Shown here piece after piece: positions 1-9,457 of a stretch of 64,000 nucleotides of DNA. How positions within the stretch are numbered: position 1 is the first letter of the stretch; the number at the start of each line of letters is the position of its first letter. The translations under genes were made by a program, and so were the position numbers. Origin of the DNA: Sweltsa coloradensis (lineage: Eukaryota; Arthropoda; Insecta; Plecoptera; Chloroperlidae). Location of the stretch: NCBI GenBank assembly GCA_024449915.1, contig JAMZAV010000101.1:434001-498000 (forward strand). The letters are read 5' to 3'. Below the pieces are notes generated by a model, which did no database searches, had not been told where the DNA came from, and saw only the letters and a program-made list of their open reading frames with translations.

Positions 1-667
1 TTTTTTTCAACAGATGCAGCACCTGAATGACCCCCTGTGACTGTGAGTGAAAGTACTTTTTGAATTGTGTTGTGAGTATTTCTTAGCCACTTATATTGCA
101 GCTGAAAAACAGTATTAAAAACACAGTTTTAAAATCTAAAGAATCCTATACTAATTAACAGGTGATGTAATATTATATGATATATACTGATAGGCCCTAT
201 ACTATAATATTATATTAGTACTAATTTGAAATGAGTTGATAAATGTGCTTGCATAATGACGGTAGCACAAGTTTGCTCCATTGATTAGTCAGTCAAGACT
301 TAGGTACATGTTTGCTCAGTATATTTCAAACACAAAAATGTAGACTTTCGTGTGTAACAGACTTAGCCCACTCGGTCTCAGTTACAACATTACAGTCTAT
401 GCGAGGTCTGTGCACATTTGTGTGTTTTTTACTTAAAACTAAAGAGTTTCCATTAGGTAATTATCGGCAGCTACAAGGCAGATTGACGGTCTCCATGGGG
501 AGCTGCCTTTGTTATGGTTGGCGCTTATGGTGGTATGAACCTTAGATGTATAATGTACCGGTACCGCTATTACAAAACAAAGCCAGAGCATCAATATTTT
601 CAAAATTATTAATTGAACTAAGACCTAGGCCTAACTAGTAGGCAAGAGCTTCTGCCGCCTTATTGTC

Positions 668-740
668 TAAAACTAGTTGGCTAAAGCACCTTTATTTATA
701 CCCGGAATATTGGAGACCCGGGTTCAAACAACGGTCGGGA
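668..740 (+). repeat. tRNA-derived SINE-like fragment
   Basis: A box-A-like stretch (TAGTTGGCTAAAGCACC) is followed about 40 bases later by a box-B-like stretch (CCCGGGTTCAAACAACGG). No good cloverleaf forms, so this is best read as a decayed tRNA-derived SINE head. Confidence 0.35.
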
Positions 741-1489
741 TAGATTTGGTTACTTCTGGATTATTTTATTATCTCTGGAAAAGTATAGAACATGTTTTGA
801 AATGCATACAATACTATGGAAAACATATTATCCACTACAAAATAAGAGTAATGATTGCAAGGTTTACTCAATCTCAACCAGATTTTTAGGTAACGTTGAG
901 CGTGTACGATTCGATATACCTTGGTCACTGCATGCTAACATGATTTGATAAAAATGGTCTGTTCAAAAACAAAAAACATTGACGTTATATTAAATGTGAC
1001 ATTATTTATTGTGAGTTTAAATCGTAACGGATTTTGCTAAAAATGTTAACTGTAAGCTAAATACTTGTACCGGATGTCTGTTTGAAATTTCAGCGCAATT
1101 TGTTTAGCCGTTCTAGAGCAAAGTCACTCACTCACAGACAAAAAATAAAAACAGATCTAGTGCCGTTTTACTTGCGTTGTATTATTCAATAACTGAGCCA
1201 CTCCACAAACATTTTTTTCAGCCATGTTAATGGATAAGCTTTTTTTGTTTGTTAAACCTTCTTTTTCTATCTGTTTAGTGAGGTTTAGTTTGGTAGTTTA
1301 GGATCACTATCATGTTATGCAAGTTTCTTCCAAAACAGTGTAGTACTAATAACTTTTTGAAGTTTTTCGGAGTTGCCATTTTCAGCAGATTCTCCAAAAT
1401 GATGAAGTCAACAACAAAGACAAGAGTTAACCCTTCAGCAACAGCAGTATACAATATTATTTACTACAATTCAGAAATTAAAAAAGTCC

Positions 1490-1561
1490 GCCCCAACCGG
1501 GAATCGAACCACGGATCTCCCGCATTCCAGACAGGCGTCTTAACCACTAGACCATCAGGAC
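1490..1561 (-). repeat. tRNA-like cassette (Glu/Gly-type D arm, GGA at the anticodon position) within inverted flanks
   Basis: Read on the minus strand, a 72-base cloverleaf forms: 7-bp acceptor with wobble pairs, 4-bp D stem GTCT/AGAC with loop AGTGGTTA, 5-bp anticodon stem, loop CTGGAAT, 5-base variable region and a T arm with loop TTCGATT. The T stem has two mismatches. GGA would decode serine, but serine tRNAs have a long variable arm, so a functional gene is unlikely. A T run follows, then a segment (AATTTCTGAATTGTAGTAAA) that recurs at 24.1 kb and, partly, at 32.8 kb. On the other side is an imperfect inverted match to that segment. Best described as a tRNA-derived mobile element. Confidence 0.6.
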
Positions 1562-1701
1562 GGGTACATTCTAATCTCTGAATATTGTAGTTGCATTATA
1601 CATCTGAATGGATGGAACAGTACTGCAACGAATACTTTGAACTGACCACCAAACATTAATTATAATGTCATTACCTTTACGCAGGTATGAGCGAGGGTTT
1701 A

Positions 1702-1812
1702 TTTCTCGATTTGGTTAGTCGGGAAACACTCCCGTAATTTTAATTTCTGAATTGTAGTAAATAATAACAATTACACCTACGGGAGTGTTTCCCGACTAAC
1801 CAAATCGAGAAA
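1702..1812. mobile_element. 111-bp miniature inverted-repeat element
   Basis: A perfect 35-bp terminal inverted repeat (starts TTTCTCGATTTGGTTAGTCG, ends ACACTCCCGTA) flanks a 41-bp core. The core contains AATTTCTGAATTGTAGTAAA, also found beside the tRNA-like cassettes. The same end sequence occurs singly at 9402 and 23972. No clear target duplication was seen. Confidence 0.75.
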
Positions 1813-2020
1813 GAAGCAGTATACAAGTTACCAAGTTTACCGTCTTGTTTGCAAGTTTAGTTAGTTTACCAGTAAATAAGCTGGTAAATTACTTGTAAGA
1901 GTTTTACATTTACACTGTCATGAAAATTTACCAAATTTACAGGTAAATTTATGCAAGTTTTAATTTTACAGTAAATCAAATCCACGTTGCTAACAATATT
2001 ATTGGCTGATCAATTCTTAC

Positions 2021-2185
2021 CTTGAACGACTGCCCATGTACGTCCCTGGCCTGGAAGCGTGAACGAAGAGGAGGATCGAGAGGATTGCCCAGATAACGAG
2101 GCACAGGAATCCCGAGAGCAATCACACGGAAGTCTTCACTAACTCGGACCAATTGCCATTTATCTAACTCCTCTTTACTGTGATC
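2021..2185 (-). CDS. VWA8: VWA8 exon 4 (last VWA8 exon in window)
   Basis: Exactly 55 codons (residues 204-258), phase 0 on both sides, acceptor TTTCCAG and donor GTAAGA. VRVSEDFRVIALGIPVPRY is the sensor-1-like strand; PLDPPLRSRFQARD carries the arginine-rich motif. The remaining coding exons lie left of position 1. Confidence 0.95.
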
Positions 2186-5100
2186 CTGGAAAACAGAGAA
2201 CAAAAAACTATTTATAGCAAAAAGTTATTCAGTTCTTTAACAGAGAATCGTGGCTTAGGGGTATCAGTCGTTAGACCTACTAGTATAGGGCTTTCAGTCT
2301 TCTATTAAGATATCCCTAAGTTTATGGTTATAGGTGCTACAGCTTACCTTGAGCAACTTATCATAGCGTGAAGATGGAATAAGGAAACGCCCGTCTTCTA
2401 AATGCATTTCACGATTCTCCAGCAGGTTGTTGAGCACAGGCAGAACATTACGTTCCGCTTTCTCAATACCTTCCAGTACCAAGATCCTGCCTTCTACAGC
2501 AGCTCGCACTGCACTCTGTAAACATCAATAATAAAAATAAAAATAATAAATATTAATAAATACTGTCCCCCACTGAAAATCAGTTATATAACTGAGTGGG
2601 TAGACTCTAAATACAATTTATTAATTTATTTTTTACAACAGTAGATGAGAGCCTTGTGCAGGCTGTAGATATGAAGTTTTTGAGAAGCATTGTAGGTAAG
2701 ACTAGATGGGACCGAATCGAATACGAAATGAGCATATCCGAGATCAAGTAGGCGTGAGGAATTTAATGGAGCAAATTGGAGAGAGAAGATTTAAAGTGGT
2801 ATGGACATGTCAAAAGGATGGAAAGATCGAGATTACCGAGAAGGATGATGGAATTGAAAATTCCAGGTAGGAGAAGGGCAGACCACGACAACAATGGCAG
2901 AATAGTGTGAGAAAAAATGTAGAACAGCGTGGAGGAGACTGGAATGTGGTGGAAGAAGAGGAGTGGTGGCAGGACAGAAGAAGATGGAGAGGCCTGTCTT
3001 CAATGCCGACCCAACGCAGAGTTGGACGTGGCAACAGATAATGATGATGAACCCAATCAATGGCGGTCCTAAAGTACATGTTGTATCCTCTCGAGTCTAG
3101 ACAACCACAGTAGGCCTATGTTGATTAATATGTGTCAGTGAGATGGACCGTTGTTTTTTGTTTTTTATAAATGTGGTAAAATTGTTAGGTAAGCCCTAGA
3201 TGTTAAATGTGTAAATGCAGGGGTCGAAATTAACGATCGCCCTAGGCTAGTGAAACTTAGAACGGGCTAGCAAAAATCTATTTTCACTAGCCCGACAGGG
3301 GAGTACTTTTTCCACAGTTCCAAATTGCTGTTCGAAAAATCTTAATATTTTGCAATGATAACCTAACGAGTTTTCAGTAGTTGTGCGCTACTTAGTATGG
3401 AAAATTGTTCTAAATATGTAAACAAAATAAAAATCGCTTAATTTAGGCTAATATTATTAAATATTATGGTGAAAATTTGTTTCCGGTCACTCCATAGTCT
3501 CTAACACCCACACATCAAACATGGCAAATATTGTGACTTAAACATTCACATGATCGTTTTCTACTCGATTGCGGGCTAGTAAAAATGGTCTTGGGCTAGA
3601 GGACTATTGTTGCCATTAGCCCGAAGGGCTAGTAGCAAAAAAAGTTAATTTTGACCCCTGTGTACCTAAATGTATTAGACATATCAATTTTTCACCTAAT
3701 AGATTTTAACATTGGAATATAAATTTAAAAAGGTTGGATGGAAGTAGGGTTGTCAACTTTTAAAAGAGAGACTTTTAAAAGAGAGTCATTGGACAAATAC
3801 ATGGTATCAGTATAACACAATTCTCTGTAAAGAGGGATAGTGCAATGAATAATTCTAATTTTAATTCTAACTAATAATGTTAATATCTAGGATGAATGTA
3901 CAAAAAATGAAATATAACTGAGCTAGGTCTCAAACTCTGTAATATAATAATTGATTGATGAATAGATAGGTAGGTATTTCTATTTACGTTACATTACATT
4001 TCATGCAGAGAGATATTCATTGAGCGAGTAGTAACTTTTGGATTTCAAAAATGATTTCATGCTGGACTTAAAAATTAAAATGGAGGGAGAGGTTCTTGTA
4101 TTGTTTGGTAGCTTGTTATATAGAGTTAAAGCTAGATATTGTGGACCTTTTGAGAATAGGGTTAGTTTATGGTGGGGAATGTGAATTTTTAGATTTGCTC
4201 TTGTAAAATGGGAGTGGACAGAGGTGTTTAGAGAGAAAAGATTAGGGTAGGAACGGACAAATGCCGCTGCAGCTTGAATAAGAGAGCAGGCCAGGGCCCC
4301 TATTCTGTAACTTTAACCGAGTTGGATCCGTAGGTAATCGCACGAATCGAACTCGTAAGTGATGAGTCACTGTGAGTTTATCATGGGAAACAGTGGTGAC
4401 GCATCGCTCTCGAGTTCAATTCGTGCGATTACCTACGGATCCAACTCAGTTAAAGTTACAGAATAGAGCCCCAGAGTAGGAATTACTAGTTCCTTGAAAA
4501 GCTCTCTACAAGTATGCCTCCTGGAAACGCCAGCCATAATGCGGATTGCTCTCTTTTGGAGGGTGAATATTCTGATTGCATGCATAAAGTAAATAATTGA
4601 CTAACTTCACAAAATCTTTTTTTTTTACTTTCTTTGTAGGCCTAATCTAGTGAAAAAATCTTAAAATTTAGTAATTTCAGATACTCGGGTACCCGACCGT
4701 AAGATCGACTGGGTGGGGGAGGCATTTTATTTTTACTAATTTGTACAGCCCTAGTGGAAATAGGTACAGTAAGTAAAAGTGATTCCCATGTAGAGTTGAT
4801 AGGCCTATGTTAAGCGGGAAATGATTGGGAAATACAGGAGAATTGGCTACTCTAAATAGGTAGAAGAGAAGGTCGCCCTCTCAATAAAAACCATAATGAT
4901 TAATCAAAAATTCAATCAATGCTGGTACCAGTCAGTCTATAGGCCCTCTAGGCCTATAGGCCTACTAGTTACCTGCAGGCCATCGTCAAAACGTAAACCT
5001 ATCCCACCTTTATTTCGGTGACTTGATACAAATGTAAGTTTTGAAATCAAAACGTACATTGTGGGATAAATGTGTGTCGAGTCGAAGCTTGGTGAATTTA

Positions 5101-8100
5101 AAACAGCCCCCAACCAATTACAATTGCGTATTATTATGCCTAGAGTGGCATGAAGGGTCATGAGACTACCAAAACGTACGTTTTGAGCCGAATGCAAATT
5201 TTTAAATCAATCACAACGTAGGCCTACGGTTTGAAACGTACATTTTCACCCACGGCCAAAAAGCTTGTGGTTTGATAATTTGTATTTAAATTTAAAGTGA
5301 CTTAAAAACTTGCATTCGGCTCAAAACGCACGTTTTGGTAGTCACGTGACAATCCAAGTCACTCGTTTTCAGAGGTGACTGCAAATGTAAGTTTTCAAAA
5401 CTTGGGTCCCTGTTGTAAAAGACTTCACAAGAGTTTAAATTAACAAAGGCAGACTTATAGACACAAAGAATTAGAGCTACCATGACACAATCTACATATG
5501 CATTATTTGATTGCATTTTACTCAGGATTCCTCAAAGCTACATTGCATTCAGCTGTGCAACTTGATTGAATAGGCCTAGGCTCTAAACTGGCAATTATCA
5601 TCTTTGTAAGGAAGGAGACAATGAAGATTGGGTTTCAGCAAAATCAAATGCAAGTGGGACCCTGTTAAGTAAGTTTCCGGGCTCACCACTTTTTACACTT
5701 CTGTTATAGGCCTAGACTTGTAGACCTCAGTTTTATGGTACCGTAATTAATTACTTCAGGAATACACGTAGGCCTACTGGATCTCATAGAATGATTTTTT
5801 AGTAACGTTCACGTGAAATATGATAACGATGTTAGGCCTAATTAACCATTTATCGGGAAAAAACAGAAAGATGAGCGCTCAAACTCGTCTCCGCGCTAGA
5901 ATCAGAGACTCCCCTTAAAAAAGTTATTGACTGATTACTAACAAAATGACAGCTAGGGCATGGATAGGCAGTGTTGGGTCAGTTCTTTTTTTAAATGAAC
6001 TTTTTAAAAGTTCAGTTCACAGCTCAAATAATGAACTTTTAAAAAGTTCAAGTTCTTTTAAAAACCTAAAATTTTGAAAAGTTCAAGTTTGTCTAAAATA
6101 TGAACTGAGTTCTTTTAAAAGTTCTTTTGTAAAAAAAAAACCACTATTTTATTAAAGGCTGGCGTAAAATGAAGAAAAACACGAGGAAAAACATAAGGGG
6201 TGTTCAAGTAGCAATTTACTCCCGAGTTTGAGTCGGACGAAAGTATTGAGCTGTCTTTGATCGTGTTGACGATTTGTACTACATTCTCGTCGACCTTGTA
6301 AAATTAAGGCAGATACTTAGCATTTTAGGCTTCCAAGATTTTTTTTTCGAATTAGTTGGCGTACATTGTTTTAACTTCGTGAATCGTGCGTGATCTTGTC
6401 AAAATCAGCTGAACGTGCGTCAACGTAGGCCTTCAATAAACAACGATTTGTTATTGTTTTTATCGTCGACGGCGGCGAGTCGACGGCTGCTCGGCGCACG
6501 GAAAGAACTTACAAATGAACTTTCTAAAACTGAAAAGTTCGTTCTCGGAATGAACTTTTAAAAGTTCACGTTCATTCATTTAAAAAAAGAGTAAGTTCAC
6601 TGAAAAGTTCACAAAAAAAGAACGCGCTCTTTTTAAAAGTTCCTTCCCCAACACTGTGGATAGGGAGTCATATCTCTACTGAGTGGCTAGATACATGATG
6701 ACTGATGAGTGATGACATAATAATTAAATGCAGCCATAGGAAAATATATTGAAAAATACAGCTAGGTAACCCATTTGCATTTGGTCTTCTCGCATAATCT
6801 TTGTATGGTAGTCTGTGATTTTTGTATTAGGAAGGCTAGTGTCTCAACCTTTGACTTTTTCCTCCTCCCAGTCATGTTAAAATCACAATTGTTTTCTACC
6901 ATTCATCCAAGGCTTGTTTCTACCTTAAAAAGACCTACGGTTACAGCCTGGAATAAAATTTCTGAAAGTAAAGAAGTGAAGTTACCTGGTCAAAATATTT
7001 TGCAGTTCCAGCTTGAATCTCCCTTCGTTGCTTGAGGTCGGCCTCAGTGGTGTCGCGTGATAGTGATACATACTCCAACTCACGTCCAGTTAGTTCAAGA
7101 TATTGCATCGCGAGTTGCCGACGCAACGGACCAGGGCGGCCAATCAAAAACATGTCTTGTCCAAGGACATCTTTCTGAAGCATCCATCGTAGGTTCTTTA
7201 AGGAATCCTGAGACAACTCACTAGCAACTGAAATCAAACATACAGGCTTTGACAGTATCCATACTGGTAGGCTTCTGGGTTAGGCCTGCCTAAAACATCA
7301 AATTGTAGGATAGTTTTTTGCCCATCAAATTAAAAAAAAAACATTGTAGGGCCTAGGCATGCAAACTAGCAAACATCAGTAGTGAAGACACATTGGAAAG
7401 TTAGACTAGAGGTGGCTGCATGATCAATTTTTCCCTCATGACAGTAAAACTCATTTTCTTATCACGCACAGTCATGCACAAAATAACTTAATTTTATTTA
7501 ACTCATGCAGGATCATGTTATATTTGTCAAGTAGCTATACTCGCTCACTCGGCTCACTACTTGCGCTATCACGCACTCACGATTTTACTGCCACACTCGT
7601 CGTAAACATTCCGCCGTCTTTATGCTCAATATTTTAACACCTTGTTGTCAGCTAGAAAATACACATGTTGGTATTTTGAGGAGCAATTTTAGAACCCGAT
7701 CGCCACCAACCTAGTCATGTTCGTATTGTTAGATGGCAGATATCCTCTACCGTCCCTTACACTTCTCGAGAGAGCGGTGAACAAATAATTGACTAGAGTA
7801 CCTAGAGATGACACACACAAGTGACACAAGTGATTGAAAGAGAATAAATTCATGAGATTGTTGGTTTAATACTTTCTCGTCTAGGTATTCATAGATGAAT
7901 TTTAAGGCAGGTGGCGACTCAAGGCGAGCTAAGATTAGGGTGGCCTGACCTCGTAGATGAGATGGTCTCGTTCCGCGCAGTAGCATTTAGTGTTACGCAA
8001 AGCCACGCGTGACTTATATTATCACACAAAATCACGGTCTTGGTACTTGGGGCTTATTCAAACCATTTACATTCACGCACAGTCACGAGGAAAGTCGCGA

Positions 8101-8665
8101 GTTACGCGTGACGCTAATTGGGACCTTATAGGGCCTAATTACACAGGTTACCTAGAATAAAACTAGGCTAGGTCGGAACTTATTCGGTTACGGGGAGGTC
8201 CAACTTTGTTTTGTCATTTTTTCATATGCAAAATCAGCCATAAACCTAACCAATTTATAGCATTTCAAGTGTTGCCTATGAAGGTTGTGTAGGCCTACAA
8301 ATGGGGGTGTTTCCCCCATCCCCCACTGGGGCTCTGGCCCTGGACCCCTGCAATGTCCTTTTTGTATTGATTTTATGTGACACAATTTGGACCCCCCCCA
8401 AGCAAAGTAATAGTTCTGCTAGGCATATCTAGGCCTAGGGCCTAGGTGTTGCCTATTGGTACTTACGGTATTTAACAGGGACATATTGAGGATTCTTTGC
8501 AGGCTGTACAGGTTTTGAAACATCTCCAATTGTGACAATAGAACTGCTAGAGTAGAGTCGAACGTTTCTAGTTCCATTGACAACATTCAGTTGCAAGTTG
8601 CATGGGCGGTTTAAAACTCGATGCAACACGATGATTCTTCTCAAAGCAGAGTTGTTAGCCTGCAT
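2021..8665 (-). CDS. VWA8: VWA8, mitochondrial AAA+ ATPase, 5' part (exons 1-4, continues beyond the left edge)
   Basis: Four exons join in frame: 8467-8665, 6986-7227, 2348-2515 and 2021-2185, giving 258 codons of a protein that is about 1,900 residues in vertebrates. All junctions are GT-AG with phases 1, 0 and 0; the last donor (AAG then GTAAGA) leads into an intron that leaves the window. The product follows known VWA8 closely: an N-terminal mitochondrial presequence, an IGDVS segment, LGQDMFLIG, SRDTTEADLKQRREI, LENREMHLEDGRFL and NPLDPPLRSRFQARD. VWA8 is known as a mitochondrial, matrix-side AAA+ ATPase with dynein-like multiple AAA modules and a C-terminal von Willebrand A domain. Only the start of the first AAA module is seen here. 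Identity is very secure. The start at 8665 is inferred from its context (ACC before ATG) and the targeting-like N-terminus. Confidence 0.95.
2348..2515 (-). CDS. VWA8: VWA8 exon 3 (Walker B region)
   Basis: Exactly 56 codons (residues 148-203), phase 0 on both sides, between acceptor TTTACAG and donor GTAAGC. It holds the Walker B-like strand ILVLEGIEKAERN (158-170) and the conserved LENREMHLEDGRFL. Confidence 0.95.
2561..2635 (+). repeat. Short dispersed repeat with CCCACTGAAAATCAGTT hairpin
   Basis: TGTCCCCCACTGAAAATCAG and a following TAACTGAGTGGGTAGACTC form a small stem-loop. Close copies lie at 33751-33830 and 17369-17430, each followed by AAATAC/AAATAT and T-rich sequence. It lies beside a LINE 3' end here, but the other two copies do not, so it is probably an independent small repeat. 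Confidence 0.6.
2640..3060 (+). mobile_element. Decayed LINE, 3' end of the reverse transcriptase ORF
   Basis: In broken forward frames the sequence reads MKFLRSIVGKTRWDRI, then RRFKVWYGHVKRMERSRLPR-like residues, then PGRRRA. This is the familiar C-terminal tail of non-LTR retrotransposon reverse transcriptases (W.GHV.RM...GRR...). Several stops and frameshifts make it a dead fragment. Confidence 0.75.
3218..3660. mobile_element. 443-bp hAT-like non-autonomous element
   Basis: The ends are inverted: CAGGGGTCGAAATTAAC on the left and the complement of CAGGGGTCAAAATTAAC on the right (16 of 17 match). The interior repeats the word GGGCTAG in both orientations. The CAGGGG terminus is typical of hAT elements. 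The flanking 8-mers TGTAAATG and TGTACCTA match only partly, so the target duplication is decayed or the class is wrong. No ORF. Confidence 0.65.
4294..4472. mobile_element. 179-bp foldback MITE
   Basis: Two arms of about 60 bp are inverted copies (CTATTCTGTAACTTTAAC ... GTTGGATCCGTAGGTAATCG ... CGAACTCG) around a spacer of about 50 bp. Such palindromic miniature elements are non-coding. Superfamily not determined. Confidence 0.75.
4980..5400. repeat. Hairpin-forming repeat with CAAAACGTACGTTTTG words
   Basis: Positions 5157-5210 and 5300-5349 are imperfect inverted copies (ACTACCAAAACGTACGTTTT, GAGCCGAATGCAAATTTTTA). ACAAATGTAAGTTTT-like words recur at 5028 and 5382. No coding potential. 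Confidence 0.5.
5969..6656. mobile_element. 688-bp hAT-type non-autonomous element with perfect 8-bp target duplication
   Basis: The left end CAGTGTTGGG and right end CCCAACACTG are perfect 10-bp inverted repeats. TGGATAGG immediately precedes (5961-5968) and follows (6657-6664) the element: an exact 8-bp target site duplication, the hallmark of hAT elements. The interior is rich in AACTTTTAAAAGTTCA palindromes and has no transposase ORF. Confidence 0.92.
6986..7227 (-). CDS. VWA8: VWA8 exon 2 (start of first AAA module)
   Basis: Begins in phase 1 after TTTCAG and ends CAG before GTAACT. It encodes residues 67-147. Residues 96-103 read GRPGPLRR at the Walker A position; vertebrate VWA8 reads GPPGPLRR, so the first P-loop also lacks the GK(S/T) triad there. 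The block SRDTTEADLKQRREIQAGTA is nearly invariant in the family. Confidence 0.95.
7228..8466. other. VWA8 intron 1
   Basis: Spliced out precisely between exons 1 and 2. It holds a repeat with TCACGCACAGTCA words at both ends (about 7430-8130) and a C-rich repeat near 8300-8400. No exon is required here. Confidence 0.8.
8467..8665 (-). CDS. VWA8: VWA8 exon 1 (start codon and mitochondrial presequence)
   Basis: Codons 1-66 plus one base. The start is MQANNSALRR, followed by a basic, hydroxyl-rich, acid-free stretch ending in RLYSSSS, typical of a matrix targeting signal. VTIGDVSKPVQPAKNPQYVP then matches the conserved VWA8 segment after the presequence. The donor is GTAAGT at 8461-8466 (phase 1). 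An in-frame upstream ATG at 8719 would add 18 residues; the 8665 ATG has the better context (ACC at -3 to -1) and gives a more typical presequence. Confidence 0.9.
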
Positions 8666-9400
8666 GGTGGAACTTGTGTACACCGGCCTAGGACTACACA
8701 AGGCCGGATGATTTAACATGTAAACAAGCAAGCTTGCTAGGGCCTAAAGATTTGCCATTGCAATGTGGTAAACATCTTTCATCACCCTATAATGACTAAT
8801 GAGGCTTCCCTAGGAAGGCCTAGGCCTACGCTTAGGTTAGGGTAACGATCTCACTTTCAAGCTTGAGGTCTAGGGCCCTAGGCCTAGTCCTAAATCTACA
8901 TAATCAAGTGTTCTCCTAGGCCTAGGGCAATTGGCTAGGCCCTAGGCTTAATAGGTTAGGAGTGCTAAAGGACAACAAATACAATACCCTACACAAACGC
9001 AGTAGGACTAGAATTAAAGAACGTAAATATACTATGTCTAGGGCCTACTAAAGTTTCGGGTTTCAGACCTGAATAATTTCCATGGACAATGACTTGCAAA
9101 TGCAACTTTAAGTGGTTTATTGAAAGTTCAAGGTGCACGTGTCTGTACCTGTCAGACACTGTCGCCAACTTCTTTTTTACTGAGGTATTGTAGACGGCGG
9201 CCACCGGCCATGGAATTACTGCATACAGCCAACGATTTTGGAAAAGTTCAAAAGTATTGTTGTTGTTGTTTTTTCCTATCCTTTTTCTTTATATTTCCTC
9301 AGCGAGGAGCCAGGACCAAAATTTTACAATGTCCAATTTCTTATGGGTGATTTGTGCGGATGAGCATTTCCAAAATTACCCACTTTGACAAATGTTTTTA
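8666..9400. other. Upstream region of VWA8, dense in AGGCCTA and CCTAGG palindromes
   Basis: The 5' flank of VWA8. Positions 8800-8960 hold many overlapping CCTAGG, GGCCTA and GGGCCC words. No TATA box is evident. No divergent gene is recognised on the plus strand. Confidence 0.5.
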
Positions 9401-9401
9401 A

Positions 9402-9440
9402 TTTCTCGATTTGGTTAGTCGGGAAACACTCCCGGAGGTG
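9402..9440 (+). repeat. Single end of the 35-bp-TIR element
   Basis: A near copy of the terminal repeat of the 1702-1812 element. It is followed by GTGGAATTGTTATTA and then directly by a Helitron-like element, which apparently inserted into it. Confidence 0.6.
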
Positions 9441-9457
9441 GAATTGTTATTAAATAA

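Larger units (their letters stand above)
1..2020. other. Intron 4 of VWA8 (incomplete) with repeats
   Basis: No coding exon is seen here. The stretch holds SINE-like and tRNA-like repeats (about 668-740 and 1459-1590) and a short perfect inverted repeat (1702-1812). The stretch at 1083-1160 looks like the end of a dispersed repeat with a CACTCACAGACAAAAA tail. The next VWA8 exon must lie outside. Confidence 0.6.
2516..6985. other. VWA8 intron 3, rich in mobile elements
   Basis: This 4.5-kb intron contains a LINE 3' end, two hAT-like elements, a foldback MITE and a second hairpin-forming repeat (annotated separately). No further exon is needed, because exons 2 and 3 join exactly. Confidence 0.85.

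Noticed and set aside
1490..1561. Functional tRNA-Ser(GGA)
   Set aside because: GGA at the anticodon position but short variable arm, T-stem mismatches and repeat flanks; a tRNA-derived element is more likely.
2810..3079. Minus-strand ORFs of 75-89 codons
   Set aside because: Antisense shadow of a LINE reverse transcriptase fragment.
7747..7986. Minus-strand ORF with KFIYEYLDEKVLNQQ, resembling the CLPX phrase [12 protein letters not shown]
   Set aside because: The similarity ends after about a dozen residues, the ORF lies in a VWA8 intron inside a repeat, and exons 1 and 2 join without it.
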